Shown: one piece after another, positions 33,153-44,790 of the stretch
How the letters are laid out: the number at the start of each line of letters is the position of its first letter
Position numbering within the stretch: the first letter of the stretch is position 1
DNA from: Isoetes taiwanensis
Lineage: Eukaryota > Streptophyta > Lycopodiopsida > Isoetales > Isoetaceae
Length of the DNA: 64,000 nucleotides
Assembly: GCA_021234155.1 (NCBI GenBank)
Contig: JAJEKV010000002.1
Span: 21,849,726-21,913,725, forward strand
Reading direction: 5' to 3'
The notes under the pieces: generated by a model
The model's database searches: none
Seen by the model: only the letters and a program-made list of their open reading frames with translations
What the model was told of the DNA's origin: nothing
Made by a program: the position numbers and the translations under genes

Positions 33153-36100
33153 TCCGCAATACCCTGTGCAAAAAGAACAAACAGAAGACATGAACTCAAT
33201 ACTTGAATGCAAGTGCTGCAACAAAAGTACACAGCAAACCTGATTCATGAATAAAGAACGTGAAAAGCTTGTGGCAATAGAATGTGCAATAGAGATTTAA
33301 GAAGGAACTAATTCTCCACAATATCGATGGCAACAAAGACTTTATGGGAACCAAAATCTAGTGATTCAAATGCATTGCAATATATGTAATAGGCAAATGA
33401 AACCTACATAAATGCAACTCAACAATCAAGACATAGAACTAAGGACGCAATTAGATACTCAATAAATACAAATAAATACAAATGGACATGTTTTGGACAC
33501 AAGAGATAGCACATCCATTGCATTACTCTTCAGCACTAACTATAAGAGTAAGTTAAACTGTCTATAAACGACACGGAAGATAAGGGCTCACAGGTTGCTT
33601 TCAAGATATTGAACACTGCATAAGGGCAAACTCCATCAAAGACATACTGCAAGTGAGGATTGTGATCCCATAATCTCTGCAACAATGAAACAAAGGAGAT
33701 CATATGCATCACCGTTTTGATACGATGTAAAGGCCTGTAGCATGCTAAACATGTACATGTCTGTCTATGTTCCAATTTCATCAATAAATAAACCAATCGA
33801 TCTGCAGTTCAACGTCATTTTATTTTCTTGAACTTGTTGGCAAAGAAGATCCATCTAAATATTCTATCCTATCATGAGTAATATTTCCCATTGTACCCCA
33901 AATATTCTATCCTATCATGTGTAGGATTTCCCATTATGCCCTTCGCATTCTCAAAATCCCAATGATGGTGAGTCGTTCTAGAAAAGTAATTCAAAATAAC
34001 TGCAGATTTAGCTATAGATCTCCGTTATAATAGTATATATACTCGATGGTACCTTCGAATTTGCACACAGGGCCTTCAAGCATAACGGCAATAGTAGCCT
34101 ACTTACATTACAGTTTGTTGTTGTATGTTCCTCTGTTAGGACTTCTGCAAAAATAGAAAAGATAGGCATTACTCCCCGAATGGAAAATTTATAACACCTT
34201 AAAATACATGCATTCAAATTGTGGAATGGCTTGTGGTTAATCTTCTGTTAAAGTTTGACCATTGAATCAATGTTCTAATTCACAGTAGAACTATCAGTCA
34301 TAATCTAACTGCATAAACAATTAATATGTTATCTAGGAGCACAGGTGAAAATTTTTATTGCCCAAAATATCTAGGAGCAGAAACACGATTTCCACAGCCC
34401 TAAATATCCAGTGTAAATCTAAACATGCAATATTGTTACCTGGCCAGGATCTATTTCTTATGCTTTTGAAGATTCTTTAACGCTTTCAAGCTGCATCACA
34501 GTCAACAGAGCATAATGTAAAAATATTTCCAGCTCAAATATTAAGACCGTACAGGTCGATTTCATCTGTTATGGATCCTCTACAGGTCGATTTCCTCTGT
34601 TATGGATCCTCTGACAATATTTGAGCGGATACAACATCAAAGCCCATCATTTGGAGCTCACCAAGTATGCTCTTATCAGTAACCGACATGCTCTGTCATG
34701 AAAGATCTGCACCATAGCCTTATTTCTAGACTGTTCCTGCTGCCAGCAGCTCTGATAGTATGCCGAAAACCCTAAATCCGGATTCTGTACTAAAGATCTG
34801 GCATCGATCTGGCAATTCCTGTTGATGCAGGCGGCCATGTAGCCATTTGGTGGCCTAGCTTTCAAATCCCCATGCTCTGGATAGTGCATCAACAGCCTTC
34901 ATCGCCAAACAGCTGGATAACTTGTAAGATGATCATCTCAATCTAAAGCATGCATTACCTGTGTTCACCAGATTTCACCATAGCCGACTGTTGAGATTCA
35001 GAGGCCTAGTTAATGAAGAAAAGGCCAGCGCCTGAGCTAATAGCTGGCTTGCCATCTCCATCGCAAGAGCTTCATCTCTTCAAAGTATGTCTCCCAGTAG
35101 AAACGGTCAGAAGCTTGAGCAAAGGCATTCATACAGTACTACGGCATGCAGTATTGAGCATGCAAGCTCGAAAGCCAGCTGAAGGGGAATCCGATCAAAT
35201 CCACCGCCAAAATAGTCCTTCCATGCTCAATGTGCGGTTACGGTTCCTAAGTATTCCATGCACCCAAACCTGGAGCAAAACCCAGAACTGCCATTGTAGA
35301 GTAATAAGGGCCAGATTTCATATGGCAGTGGCACTTCTCTATGATATCCCAACTTCCGGCTCCCTTTTTTCAGGGCAACAACTCCCTGATTCCATTGCGT
35401 AGTGGCAGTTTGAAGCCAGTTCAAAATAAAGGTTTAAGATCTAGTTTTTAAAGGAATCTACGGCAAGATTTACATGGCACTTGATTCGAGTTTTAAGGGC
35501 CAGGGGATCACCCCTGTCACTTAAGCGAGTGTTTTGGAGTTAAGGCGGCAGCGTTTTTGGTTTTAGGAGGAGTGTTTTGCTAATTGCTAAATGCTGCAAT
35601 GGAATCAGAAGACCGGTGCTAGTTACGACGTGCCATCCTAAAATTGGTTCACGCAGAACTGACACACATCTAATTTCCACAGTCGAATTGGTAAGATGCA
35701 AGCCAACGCCACGTCATTAAAGATACCCGCAGCAAATAAATGTGCACTGCCAACTCATTGGCACCTTATTAATTAATGGTCCCTTCTATTTAACGATTTG
35801 GATCTGATGCCCAAATTCGAAGGGCCCAGATCCTCTGCCCTAAAAATTGTACCTTCGTTGCATTTTCAAGAAAGAAATCAACGCATGGGATCTTGCCTCT
35901 CTTCCTTGATCCAACGGTAATGAGATGTGGAGCATGCCCCCATTTGCCACCTCGCTGCTTTACAAACAAACGGCCTAGATTCGTTTGAGTATATAGACAA
36001 GGTATATGATGGGGGTACATCCAAGTAATTTTATATATATTATGATAGATAGATTCTAATGGGATGTTACACAACACATTTTCAGATATGGGAAGAATTA

Positions 36101-36850
36101 GTATTGCACATATAATGTGCTTTTAACTTCCATCTTGGCTTCATCATTGAATAAAAAATATACAAATCCAAGTTTAGATTTTCAAAGCAAGCATTTGGTG
36201 TTATATGCCCAAACAAAATAAATCAAACTCATGTAGTACAACCTATATGAATCTCAAGTAACATATCAAAACTGACATACCTCTTTGATGGCTTATCAAA
36301 ACACGTCGTAAAAATCAAGAACCATCTTCATCATTGAACAAACATACCCAAAGCCAAGTTCACGATTTCAAAGCATGCATTTGGTGTGGTATAATATCAG
36401 AGACAAAAATTGGCTTAGTAATGGTAAAGAAAACAAATCACATGCCTATATGCCCAAAGAAATCAAACTCATACAGTAAAACTTATACGAATCTCAAACA
36501 ATATAATCTCAAAATTGGCAGACTTCTTTGACAACTCTACCAAAACACGGCCTAAAAAACAAAAACAATGGAGCTACCCACATCAAGTAGCAATTATTGT
36601 TTACTTAGATATCTACTTCTAAGTAGGAGCAATTCCATTTCAATTATAACATTTGATCAAACAACAATATAAGTCCATGTGTACCAATAATATGCTTGGC
36701 GAATTGATGTCTTTTTAAGCAATAATAGTGAAGGGACGTGGTTTCTTATCTTTATTTTCTTTATAAAATTCATTTCTTTTTTAACATGGACCCAAGATAT
36801 GCCCAACAATGTTCTCAACAATTTATTAATTTTTGAACTTCTGTTCGACG
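33153..36850. other. No supported gene; several tandem duplications
   Basis: No recognisable protein domain. A ~50-bp duplication 'aatattctatcctatcatg' lies at 33858-33950. A 33-bp duplication 'acaggtcgattt(c/a)' with 'tctgttatggatcctct' lies at 34551-34613. Two diverged copies of about 200 bp, sharing 'tttcaaagca(a/t)gcatttggtg' and 'aaatcaaactcat', lie at 36143-36330 and 36331-36560. The region ends at a Helitron-like 3' terminus and could be the interior of that element. Confidence 0.5.
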
Positions 36851-36854
36851 AAAA

Positions 36855-36882
36855 GCCCAGCAACGCTGGGCAATTTTTCTAG
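36855..36882 (+). mobile_element. Helitron-like 3' terminus (plus orientation)
   Basis: The hairpin GCCCAGCAACGCTGGGC (36855-36871) is followed by AATTTTT and CTAG (36879-36882), then T. Hairpin and terminus match those at 17952-17979, which run the other way. The element body should lie to the left. No 5' TC terminus could be fixed. Confidence 0.72.
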
Positions 36883-37110
36883 TAAAGCTAATATATTGAT
36901 ATTCTATTTATTCATAAAAGCAATGGCTAATAAAGCTAATATATTGCTATTCTATTCATGAAAGCGATGGCTCATACAGCTAATATATTGCTCATGAAAA
37001 AGCATTGGAGTAACATTCCCATATACTAATTTATCTTTATTTATAAAAGCAATGGCTAATAAATCTAGCTATTATATTGCTCATAAAAGCCAGTGATGCC
37101 TCTATGATTT
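36880..37110. repeat. Imperfect ~55-bp repeats (GCTAATATATTG)
   Basis: Four diverged copies of 'taaagctaatatattg' with 'ttctattcatgaaagc.atggct' follow the Helitron-like terminus. Non-coding. Confidence 0.7.
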
Positions 37111-37254
37111 CATATATTGCGTTTTGCATGAACATTCTTTTAAGCAATGGAGAGTTGGCACTCTATGCATGATTATTCTTCACGCTTTAAAGTTGAAATT
37201 ATATATAACTTTGATCTAAACATCTTTTGCCATTCTTCACAGGAAAGAACAGGC

Positions 37255-38161
37255 ATGGCAACAACATTGTCTAATGTTGTGATCAGTGGATATCCTACTG
37301 GCCAAAGGACTGTCTCAATTTTTGATGGCACTGGCTTTCCTATTTGGAAATAAGATGACTTTCCTTCTTGACGGTGATGATTTGCTTAGTATTATGAAAG
37401 GTTCTTACCTTCGTCCACAACCACCGGTGGATGCTGCTGGTGCCAAAATCACAACCGGGGCAGTATATGATAAGTGGATCGCTGATACTCAGGTCTGAGA
37501 TAAAAAGAACACTGCTACAAAACGATATATTTTATCATCTTTAAAAGATTCATTAATTATGGAGGATGTCTCATATTCTAGTAGTCATGATATGTGGGCA
37601 TATCTTGAAAAATTATATCAGAAAAAGACTATGAATGAGCGCATCCATATAGGTCATCAACTAGATGCTCTTAAATATAAAATCTCTGAGTCTTTACAAG
37701 GCCATATTGATAAGTTTAAATTCTTGGTAGAACAGTTGGCAGTAGCTGGTGAACCTATTCCATCAAATAGATTACCTACTATGTTGTTGCAGTCCATGCC
37801 AACTGAATTTGAAACAATTGTGCTTGTTCTATCTGAAAAAGACAATCCTGATTTTGACAGTATATGCATATCTTTACTTGAGCATTCCCAGCGGATTAAA
37901 GACCGCGAAGAACCATTAGATACAGCCAATATTGCTACTGATAGACGTCTTTCCAATGTTGGCCGAGGTAGAAGTCGTGGTCGTATGTTTCGTCGCCCAC
38001 GTGTTCCATTTCCTCCATGCCCTCATTGTGGTAAAACAAATCATCTTGCAATAGATTGTTTGCATAAATCTGAACATGATGCTAGATCTAGTCGTGATAG
38101 ATGCCATTATTGTCATAAGACTGGTCATATTGAGGAAAAATGTCATAAAAAAAGCTTATGA
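37255..38161 (+). pseudogene. Copia gag
   Basis: An ATG at 37255 starts ATTLSNVVISGYPTGQR. A frameshift near 37350 precedes LLDGDDLLSIMKGSY, and a stop lies at 37497. The main frame (37559-38161) has the UBN2-type gag (MWAYLEKLYQKKTMNERIHI) and two CCHC zinc knuckles, CPHCGKTNHLAIDC and CHYCHKTGHIEEKC (about 38018-38145). These bind the element's RNA in the particle. The first third is broken, so it is non-functional. Confidence 0.88.
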
Positions 38162-38199
38162 TGAAAAGCATGCTAATGGTTAGTTCTATTCAATGGTTA

Positions 38200-39306
38200 C
38201 AAGGCTATCATGCTTTGACTATCAAAAAGTTTGTTTGTGGCTGACCATGGTACACAACAAGTTGTCGGTATTGGCAATATTGTTATTTCTACTATTGCAG
38301 GAACTCGAGTGTTGCCGGGGGTTTTGTACGTATCAGGTTTAGCTAAGAATCTTATTTTTGTGGCAAGACTTGCAGATCTTGGTCTTAAGGTCACATTCAT
38401 TCTTGAACAGTGCAGGAAAACAGAATGGAAAGCTTCTTAATGTAGCACACAAGTATAATGATTTATGGGAACTTTCCATAGATATTAATTTTGCATATGC
38501 TATTACAACTTCTAGTACCCCTCACAATACTCTGTGGCACTCTCGTTTTGCACATTCAAATTTTCAAAGACTTCTGAAAATGGAACGTCTAGCCACTGTA
38601 CATGGTCTGCACTTACAGAGTCATGCCAAATTGGGAGTTTGTAAGTCATGTGCCCTGGGTAAGCAACACTGCCAATCCGTTCCACACTTTGCTATTCATG
38701 CGACCCAAATTCTTAAGTTGGTACATTCTGATGTCTGTGGTCCTTTCCCTTTGTCTTTTGGGGGTTCTTCTTACTTTCTATTGTTCATTGATGATTACAC
38801 ACGGTATACTTTTGTCTATCTCCTGAAAAAGAAATCAGATGTATTTGATATTTTCAAAGTTTTTTACAAACTTGTTGAAACTCAAATTGGCATTCCTCTT
38901 AAGATTTTATGCACTGACAATGGTGGTGCCAAAGTTTTTCAAGCATTTTTCACAGAACATGGTATTCAACATGAGTTTACTGTACCAGAGACACCACAAC
39001 AAAATGGTGTTTCCGAACGAAAGAATTGCATTGTTTTAAATTCCGTAAGATCTACGTTGATTCATGCAAATTTGTCAGTGCAGTTTTGGGCTGAAGCTAT
39101 TCTTACTGCTGTTTATATTCAAAATCATCTCACTACATCTGCACTAAAATCTATTACTCCTGCTGAGGCTTGGACAGGTATAAAACCATCAGTTTCTCAT
39201 TTGCTTTTCTTTGTTCCATTGGTTTTCGATCATCTCATGCAGATCCTAATCTTTATAATAGGCATCATGGCAAGTCATTCATTTTCATTGCACTCTATGT
39301 TGATGA
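38200..39306 (+). pseudogene. Copia protease remnant and integrase
   Basis: A protease-like stretch (VADHGTQQVVGIGNI, 38230-38285; then VLPGVLYVSGLAKNLIFVA) precedes GAG-pre-integrase (LWHSRFAHSNFQRLL; CKSCALGKQH). The integrase core follows, with catalytic residues in VHSDVCGPF, ILCTDNGG and PQQNGVSERKN (about 38720-39030). The frame ends at the start of the RT catalytic box: FIALYVD is readable just before 39303. Here a 2.67-kb insertion cuts the gene. Most of the RT N-terminal half is missing between AEAWTGIKPS and FIALYVD, so a deletion preceded or accompanied the insertion. Confidence 0.9.
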
Positions 39307-39866
39307 ATATGTAGCATAATAACAGGGGGTTGGTTTTGTATTTTTGTACTATTTTTCCTATGGTTTTCATATGATTTCGAAAGCGTATTGCATGGGAACT
39401 ACTAATTAGTATATCTAGAGTGCATATACGCCTACATAAATTTTAGTGTTTTTTGTTCAATGGTTTAGTCCCATGCGCCATGTTGTATTTTTTTTTTAAT
39501 TAGCTTATTCAGACTCCTTCACATGCAACCCTCGAGCCATTTAGAAATATGGTTTGCTAGATAGGGCTGAAGGCACAAATTCTGCAGATGTGGATCACTG
39601 TCTGTGGTGCTTCGGTAGGCTAGAGCAAGCATCGAAAACAAGAAGGCTGGAGCAAGCATCAGAAAAAAATGAATGTTCAACTTGCAGAAATGGGTGTTTC
39701 TTTTGTGTCAGAGCTATGATGCATCAGGAAATCCGTGGCGGCCTGTTTTGGTATTCTGCAGAATTCCTGTTCTTAGTTCGTAGGCATTCACCTCCCTTTC
39801 TCTTTTTGCAGTGCTCCGGCCTCTCTTTAATTTGCCATCACTAATAACCCAGGTACATATAATGCT

Positions 39867-40112
39867 TTAGAAAAGATGTGTGAGCTTTTGGAGGAGTACT
39901 CCAAGGCTTTGATCTGTGTAGCGAATAATGTTGGGTCTACTCAAATGCAGCAAATCAGCAAGGGTTTAAGGCCAGAATCTGTCGTTCTTATGGGGAAGCA
40001 AGCAAGGGGAAATATGACAATTCAAACTTTAAGAGATCTGCTTCTGGATGCGAAGAAACCTATTTCAGAGCGTTTTAGGGCCATTTCCTCATTATGAAAC
40101 CTAAAGGGTCAA
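39867..40112 (+). pseudogene. In-frame fusion of ribosomal P0 and deoxyhypusine hydroxylase fragments
   Basis: One open frame encodes CELLEEYSKALICVANNVGS, TQMQQISKGLRPESVVLMGK, then TLRDLLLDAKKPISERFRAI. The first part matches the N-terminal region of the large-subunit stalk protein P0 (L10 family), which has LCxLLDEY, ADNVGSxQxxxIRKxLR and SVVLMGK. The second matches the N-terminus of deoxyhypusine hydroxylase (eIF5A hypusination), which has LLDPTQPISERFRALFSLRN. The join falls at about 40005-40020. A TGA occurs where the next Arg would be, then NLKG. The two sources are unlinked host genes, so the fusion arose by capture. Confidence 0.78.
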
Positions 40113-40285
40113 TCTATAGTTGTAAGATTCAGCTCACGAGGTGGCGTTGAAAAGAATATGAGAAAGGTATGTCTTGGAGGACCAGCGAGAAGGAAATTTT
40201 CATTCTCCATATTTAACTGTTGATCCAGCAATGTCGAGTGCATTGCCCACTGGATTAGATGATGAATCACTATCATTTATTACAG

Positions 40286-40620
40286 CTTGGTATTGAGACT
40301 GTTCCTGTTATTGTTGGCCCATTCACGTATCTGTTATTTGCAAAGCCAGCAAAGGGTGTGGCTAAAGGATTTGATCTTCTTTCTCTGCTTGACTCCTTGC
40401 TGCCAGTCTATGGGTAAACTTAAAGCTGTTATCCTAGATAGTAGTTCTTATTGTTTCAGGTTATTTAAGCTGGCCTTATATGTGCAGGGAAGTCATAGGT
40501 GAGATGAAAGCAGCAGGTGCAAAATAGATTCAATTTGATGAACCTGCACTTGTGCTTCACCTTGAAGCGTCTAAATTGCAAGCCTTTGAGAAGTTTTGCA
40601 ATCAGCAAGTACAAGAATGA
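40286..40620 (+). pseudogene. Captured cobalamin-independent methionine synthase fragment with intron
   Basis: After an acceptor (TTACAG, ends 40285) the frame reads [20 protein letters not shown] and [20 protein letters not shown], ending VYG at 40413. An 84-bp intron (40414-40497, GTAAAC...GTGCAG) joins in phase to GEVIGEMKAAGAK, a TAG where Trp is expected, then IQFDEPALVLHLEASKLQAF. This is the MetE N-terminal/linker region, in which VGPxTYLxLxK and WIQxDEPxLV are diagnostic. The retained intron shows capture at the DNA level and not from mRNA. The stop makes it non-functional. Confidence 0.88.
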
Positions 40621-41701
40621 CCTTGGTGAAGAAGCTGGATACACCTAGTTAGAAATGGTTGCTACAGTAGTTCTTGGCCACCAAATCTCATTTTATAAGC
40701 TTTCTATTTGCCTTGATTGCGAACATGACTAGCCTGTTGTCTAGTTTCTTTCTTGTTTGTTAGTTACCCTTAGGATTCCCTATTTTATAAGGTCTTCTAT
40801 CCTAAGATAACTTGTTGCAGCTCTACACTAGAATTGCCGAGAGATACAATAAAAGCTTTGACAATAGGTTGATTTCCATTCTAACTGGAATTTGATAAGT
40901 TCTAGGCTTGTGCACCAGAAGCTTCAATTCCATATTGTATTTATTGTTTCTCTTTGTATTTATTGTTATTATGCTAGATATTCTTGCTTAGTTCTATTTC
41001 CAAATGGGCCCATTTTTTTGTCCATGGTTTTTTGAAGTTGGATTTTTATATTTGATGCGCCCAGAGACCTTGAAGACTTGGGATGTTTCTTCTTTTTTTA
41101 CAATCAAGCTTGCCTAGTTACAAGTGCATAAATTGACTACTGGATGCTATGGGAACGGTGTCAACAGATGATTGTCACCAGATGCTATGTTGGAGCCCAC
41201 GAACATCCCCTGCTTGTTGAACAAGTTTTTAAATGCTGGATTTTGATATGATGTCATGGGAGTCTTGAATGCAACCGCTAAGGTATTTGGTATTTGAGTT
41301 CTTGAGAAATGTGCTACAGGACTAGGTTTCATATTTATTATCTTACTGACAAGAGCGAAGCATTTGATAATAAAAAATTGTAATATGGGTTACCATTTGT
41401 CTCTTATCTATCATGTTATTATGTCACACTTAATATTAGGACTTCGAATGTAATGGTTTGTTTTTAGCTCTACTATCATTGTTACATGCAGTTATGGGTT
41501 TCTTAGTGCCCTTCCATCCATCATTAGAATATTAGGTAATGTCTATATCTACACCCCTACACCATCCTTAAGGCCCCGAAGGGGCCAAAGAAATTTTTAG
41601 TTAACACAAACCATTAACATACAACTACCATGAACATTATTAACACAAACCATTGCATTTGACACATTTTAATTAAAATCCCCCTTAAACCCCCTTTGGT
41701 T

Positions 41702-41970
41702 TGGGTGCATATTCACACGGGGGGTTAGGTAGGGTAGCGAGAGCCCCAAAAAATTTACAATACATGTATAAAAATAACACCATTAAGTACATTCTCTCAA
41801 ACCTTATAGTATTTTGCAAACTTTAATATACAGCATACAAAAACTTGTGCATGCATACCCCACAAACGAGGATCGCCATGTACGGTCCAGATCTTGGAAT
41901 AAAGAGCAAATATGCCCATCCGACAGCTCTCGTTGCCCGAAGTAACCCCCCGTGTGAATATGCACCTTTC
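41702..41970. mobile_element. 268-bp inverted-repeat element (MITE-like)
   Basis: The left end GGTGCATATTCACACGGGGG continues GGTTA...AGCGAGAGC. The right end is its reverse complement (GCTCTCGTTGCCC...TAACC..CCCCCGTGTGAATATG), a TIR of about 45 bp with a few mismatches. TTT flanks both ends. It either forms the right end of the 2.67-kb insertion or is nested in it. Immediately left, GGCCCCGAAGGGGCC (about 41573-41587) forms another small perfect palindrome. Confidence 0.75.
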
Positions 41971-41972
41971 TA

Positions 41973-42914
41973 ATGATATGGATCTTCTAATCTCTGTCAA
42001 GCAGCAGTTAGTATCAACTTTTTGAGATGACTGGTCTTGGAAATATCCGTTCTTGTCTTGGCTTCAACATTCAACGTGATCGTTCAAAAGGATGGATGCA
42101 TTTGAGCCACACAAATGCTATACTAGAGGCAATGGACAAGGTTGGTTTGTCCCAGTGCAAAGTTGTAGCATCGCCTATGGTTGTTAGTCCAAAAAATTTG
42201 CATTTGTCTAAATTGCATTGTCTCCAAATAGATCAAGAGATATTCCTTACGCCAGTTTGGTTAGAGCTCTTCAATACTTTGCACATGCTTCTCGCCCAAA
42301 TATTTCATTTGCAGCTAATATTTTGGGTCAATTTATGTCTTCTCCTGGTAAAGAACATTGGATTGCTGCAAAGCATGTTTTGAGATATTTGAAAGGCACA
42401 ACCAACTATGGACTTCTATATTGTAAGCAAGACGGTGAACAAGGAATTATGTCCTTAACAAGCTATACAGATGCAGATTGGGCAAGTTCTGATCATCTAA
42501 TGTGATCTAAAAGTGGGAATTGTTTTACCATTGGATCGTCTTTAGTATCATGGGCATGTAAGAAACAACATTGTATTGCAACTTCCACCACATGTGGCTG
42601 CTTCCTTTGCTTGTCGGGAGTTAGTTTGGTTGCGACGACTCCTTGCAGATTTTGGATTTCCACCATCTCAAAGAACAATTTTGTTTTGTGACAATCAGGG
42701 TGCTAATTTGCTTGCGAAAGATCGTGTTGAATTCCAAATCTAAGCACATAGAGATACATAATCATTATGTTCGTGCAGAAGTTAAAAAGGGCACTGTTAA
42801 GATTGAATATTGTCCTTCATATTTAATGCGTGCTGATATGTTTACAAAAGCACTTCCTGAGAAGCCATTATCTGAGCATAGAATTGTTTTGGGAGTTACA
42901 CTAGCTCCCCTATG
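41973..42914 (+). pseudogene. Copia reverse transcriptase end and RNase H
   Basis: Continuation of the copia pol after the insertion: DMDLLISVKQQLVSTFEMTG, SCLGFNIQRDRSKGWMHLSH, then after a frameshift DIPYASLVRALQYFAHASRP and AAKHVLRYLKGTTNYGL. RNase H blocks follow: TSYTDADWASS, a TGA at about 42502, VSWACKKQ, CRELVWLRRLLADFGF, FCDNQGANLLAKD, KHIEIHNHYVRA and MFTKALPE. The stop is at 42913. Frameshifts occur at about 42220, 42590 and 42740. Confidence 0.9.
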
Positions 42915-43090
42915 AGTATACTCATACTTGGAGGGAGCTCGGGTTTTTTCCTTTTGATTTCCACAAAAGGTTTTTTTTACTCGAGCTAGAGATCAACTGC
43001 AAGGGGGACACATCTTGCAGCATTATGCATTTGATCTCACCCTCGAAGGTACATGCTACTTATTTTGTTTTACAAAGAGACAAAGATTGT

Positions 43091-43364
43091 AGGGGGGATG
43101 TTGGAATGTATTTATAATACATCCATACAATCTTAGCTTTTGTCCATTGATAGTTCATTGTCTATTGATAGCTCATGGAGCTAAAAGGGTCTTTGCATAT
43201 TAGCCCTTCATTATTGTATATAAGAGCATGTACTCTTCATGAATAAGCATATTAGCCCTTCATTATTGTATATAAGAGCATGTACTCTTCATGAATAATA
43301 CATTTACTTTGGGATTAACTTGTGTTCTCTCTCTCTCTCTCATTCTTTCTGTCTTGATACGTCA
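43091..43364 (+). repeat. Copia 3' LTR with polypurine tract and internal duplication
   Basis: The polypurine tract AGGGGGGA (43091-43098) precedes TGTTGGAATGTATTTATAAT, a typical LTR start at 43099. Inside, a 51-bp block (GCATATTAGCCCTTCATTAT ... CATGAATA) is duplicated at about 43195-43298, including the TATATAAG TATA box. A CT microsatellite follows. The 3' end is uncertain, perhaps at GATACGTCA near 43364. No matching 5' LTR occurs before the gag, so the element is 5'-truncated or rearranged. Confidence 0.6.
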
Positions 43365-43369
43365 CTTTA

Positions 43370-44790
43370 TTCCTTGCATGTTATGGTATTCTGGAGAAAC
43401 CCAACTTTGTTTTGCTTATAATTTCTGTCAAAATCATGCAGAAATAGCCTACAAGCAGCCTCTAAAGTGGGCAAAACTCCATCTCTTGCTTTCCATTTGG
43501 TTGATCTAGTAATGGTAAACTAGAATATTTAATGTTCCTTTCATAAAACGGAGAAGAAGGATAAATATGCCTTTATATCTTTGCTCAAAACCTTTTTATG
43601 TATTTAGTTCTGAATGCAATCTCTGCTGCATTTTAAGCTAAAGCCCGACTCAGTCATTTTCTATTGCAAATCATCTTTTTTGTATCTTTTTGTCTGTCTA
43701 AACACGTTTTCTGCCTCGATTTACCTTAGTTTTTTTTTGTTTTATGGATGTGGGCAAGGGGAAAAAAGCACCGAGTTTTAAGTTAAAGATGCATGGATGA
43801 TGTTGTATGCTGCTCTGATAGGGGCAGCCCACTGATTCAAAAATCATCTGCTTGACTGTCAAAATCAAACGAGACATGGAGCAAGGTACTAGGATAAACG
43901 TCAAGGGTAGAAGGAAAATAAAAATCTCAAGGAGAGAAAAATGTTGGTATATAGGGAATTCAATAGATAAGGTTGGAGAGAAGCAGAGAAGGAAGATGGA
44001 TAGAGCAAAGTACCAAGATAAATGTCAAGTCTTGTCTCTCAACTCATATAAAGATGAAGGGTTGGAAGGAAGATAAAACCAAGGAGAGAAACAGTAGTGG
44101 ACATGATACCATGATAAATGTCGATACTTCCTCATTAAAACTCATACAAATGTTCTACCTTGACACTTCATTGTTTCTATGCAAATGGGAACCTAATGCC
44201 ATAATAAGAGCTTGGAGAGATTGTCGACCATAAGGAGAAGTTTGGGAAAACAAGACAAAAGATTGGTGGCAATGCAAAATCTCAAAAATCCATGCAGCGC
44301 TCCACATCGATAGTAATGCCAACTATTGACACCAAGCACTTAGTGCCTCGTACTATAATCAACTGCTCTTCAATCAATTATGCCAGAAGTGTAAGCTCAT
44401 GAATTTGTGTTGGTAAATAGATAGAGAAGAGAGTGAGTGATGCATATGAAAAGAAAGGAGGGTGTAGGTCTTTAAGGCACTTGGCTTAGCAATTAAATTT
44501 TCTATCTCAATAAATACGACCAATGACTGAAAAAGGAGAGAAACACACACAAGATCGACTGCAAGGAAAGGGAAAAACATGAAAAATGATGGTTTGGAGG
44601 AGGGGGGGACACAATTACGGCACCAAAGGCATAGTACAAACTCTTATAACAAAGCTTTCTTAACAACTTAGAAATAAACTAGTTGTGGGTAGTATGCCAA
44701 AGGGTTGGAAAATGTCAATCGACCCAAAAAAATTTCCTCGTGGGTTTGGCGGTGCTCCATTTGAGAACCTGAATGTACTACCTTGGTGGG
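43370..44790. other. No gene seen
   Basis: Small Lys-rich frames at 43852-44233 contain duplicated 'agataa.gtcaag' wording and are not convincing genes. I see no RNA gene or transposon termini. Confidence 0.5.

Larger units (their letters stand above)
39307..41972 (+). mobile_element. 2.67-kb insertion carrying three host gene fragments
   Basis: The insertion splits the copia YVDD box: TATGTTGATGA on the left and ATGATATGG on the right share ATGA, a possible 4-bp target duplication (39303-39306 and 41973-41976). It contains a P0-DOHH fusion, part of methionine synthase with its intron, UTR-like sequence and a 268-bp inverted-repeat element at its right end. The left end (GCATAATAACAGGGGGTTGG) weakly resembles the right end (GCATATTCACACGGGGGGTT, reverse complement). 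This suggests a Pack-type TIR transposon, but the match is poor and a Helitron or two-step origin is possible. Confidence 0.7.

Noticed and set aside
35013-35402. 129-codon plus frame
   Set aside because: No recognisable domain, no splice or codon signature, and overlapping antisense frames; insufficient support.
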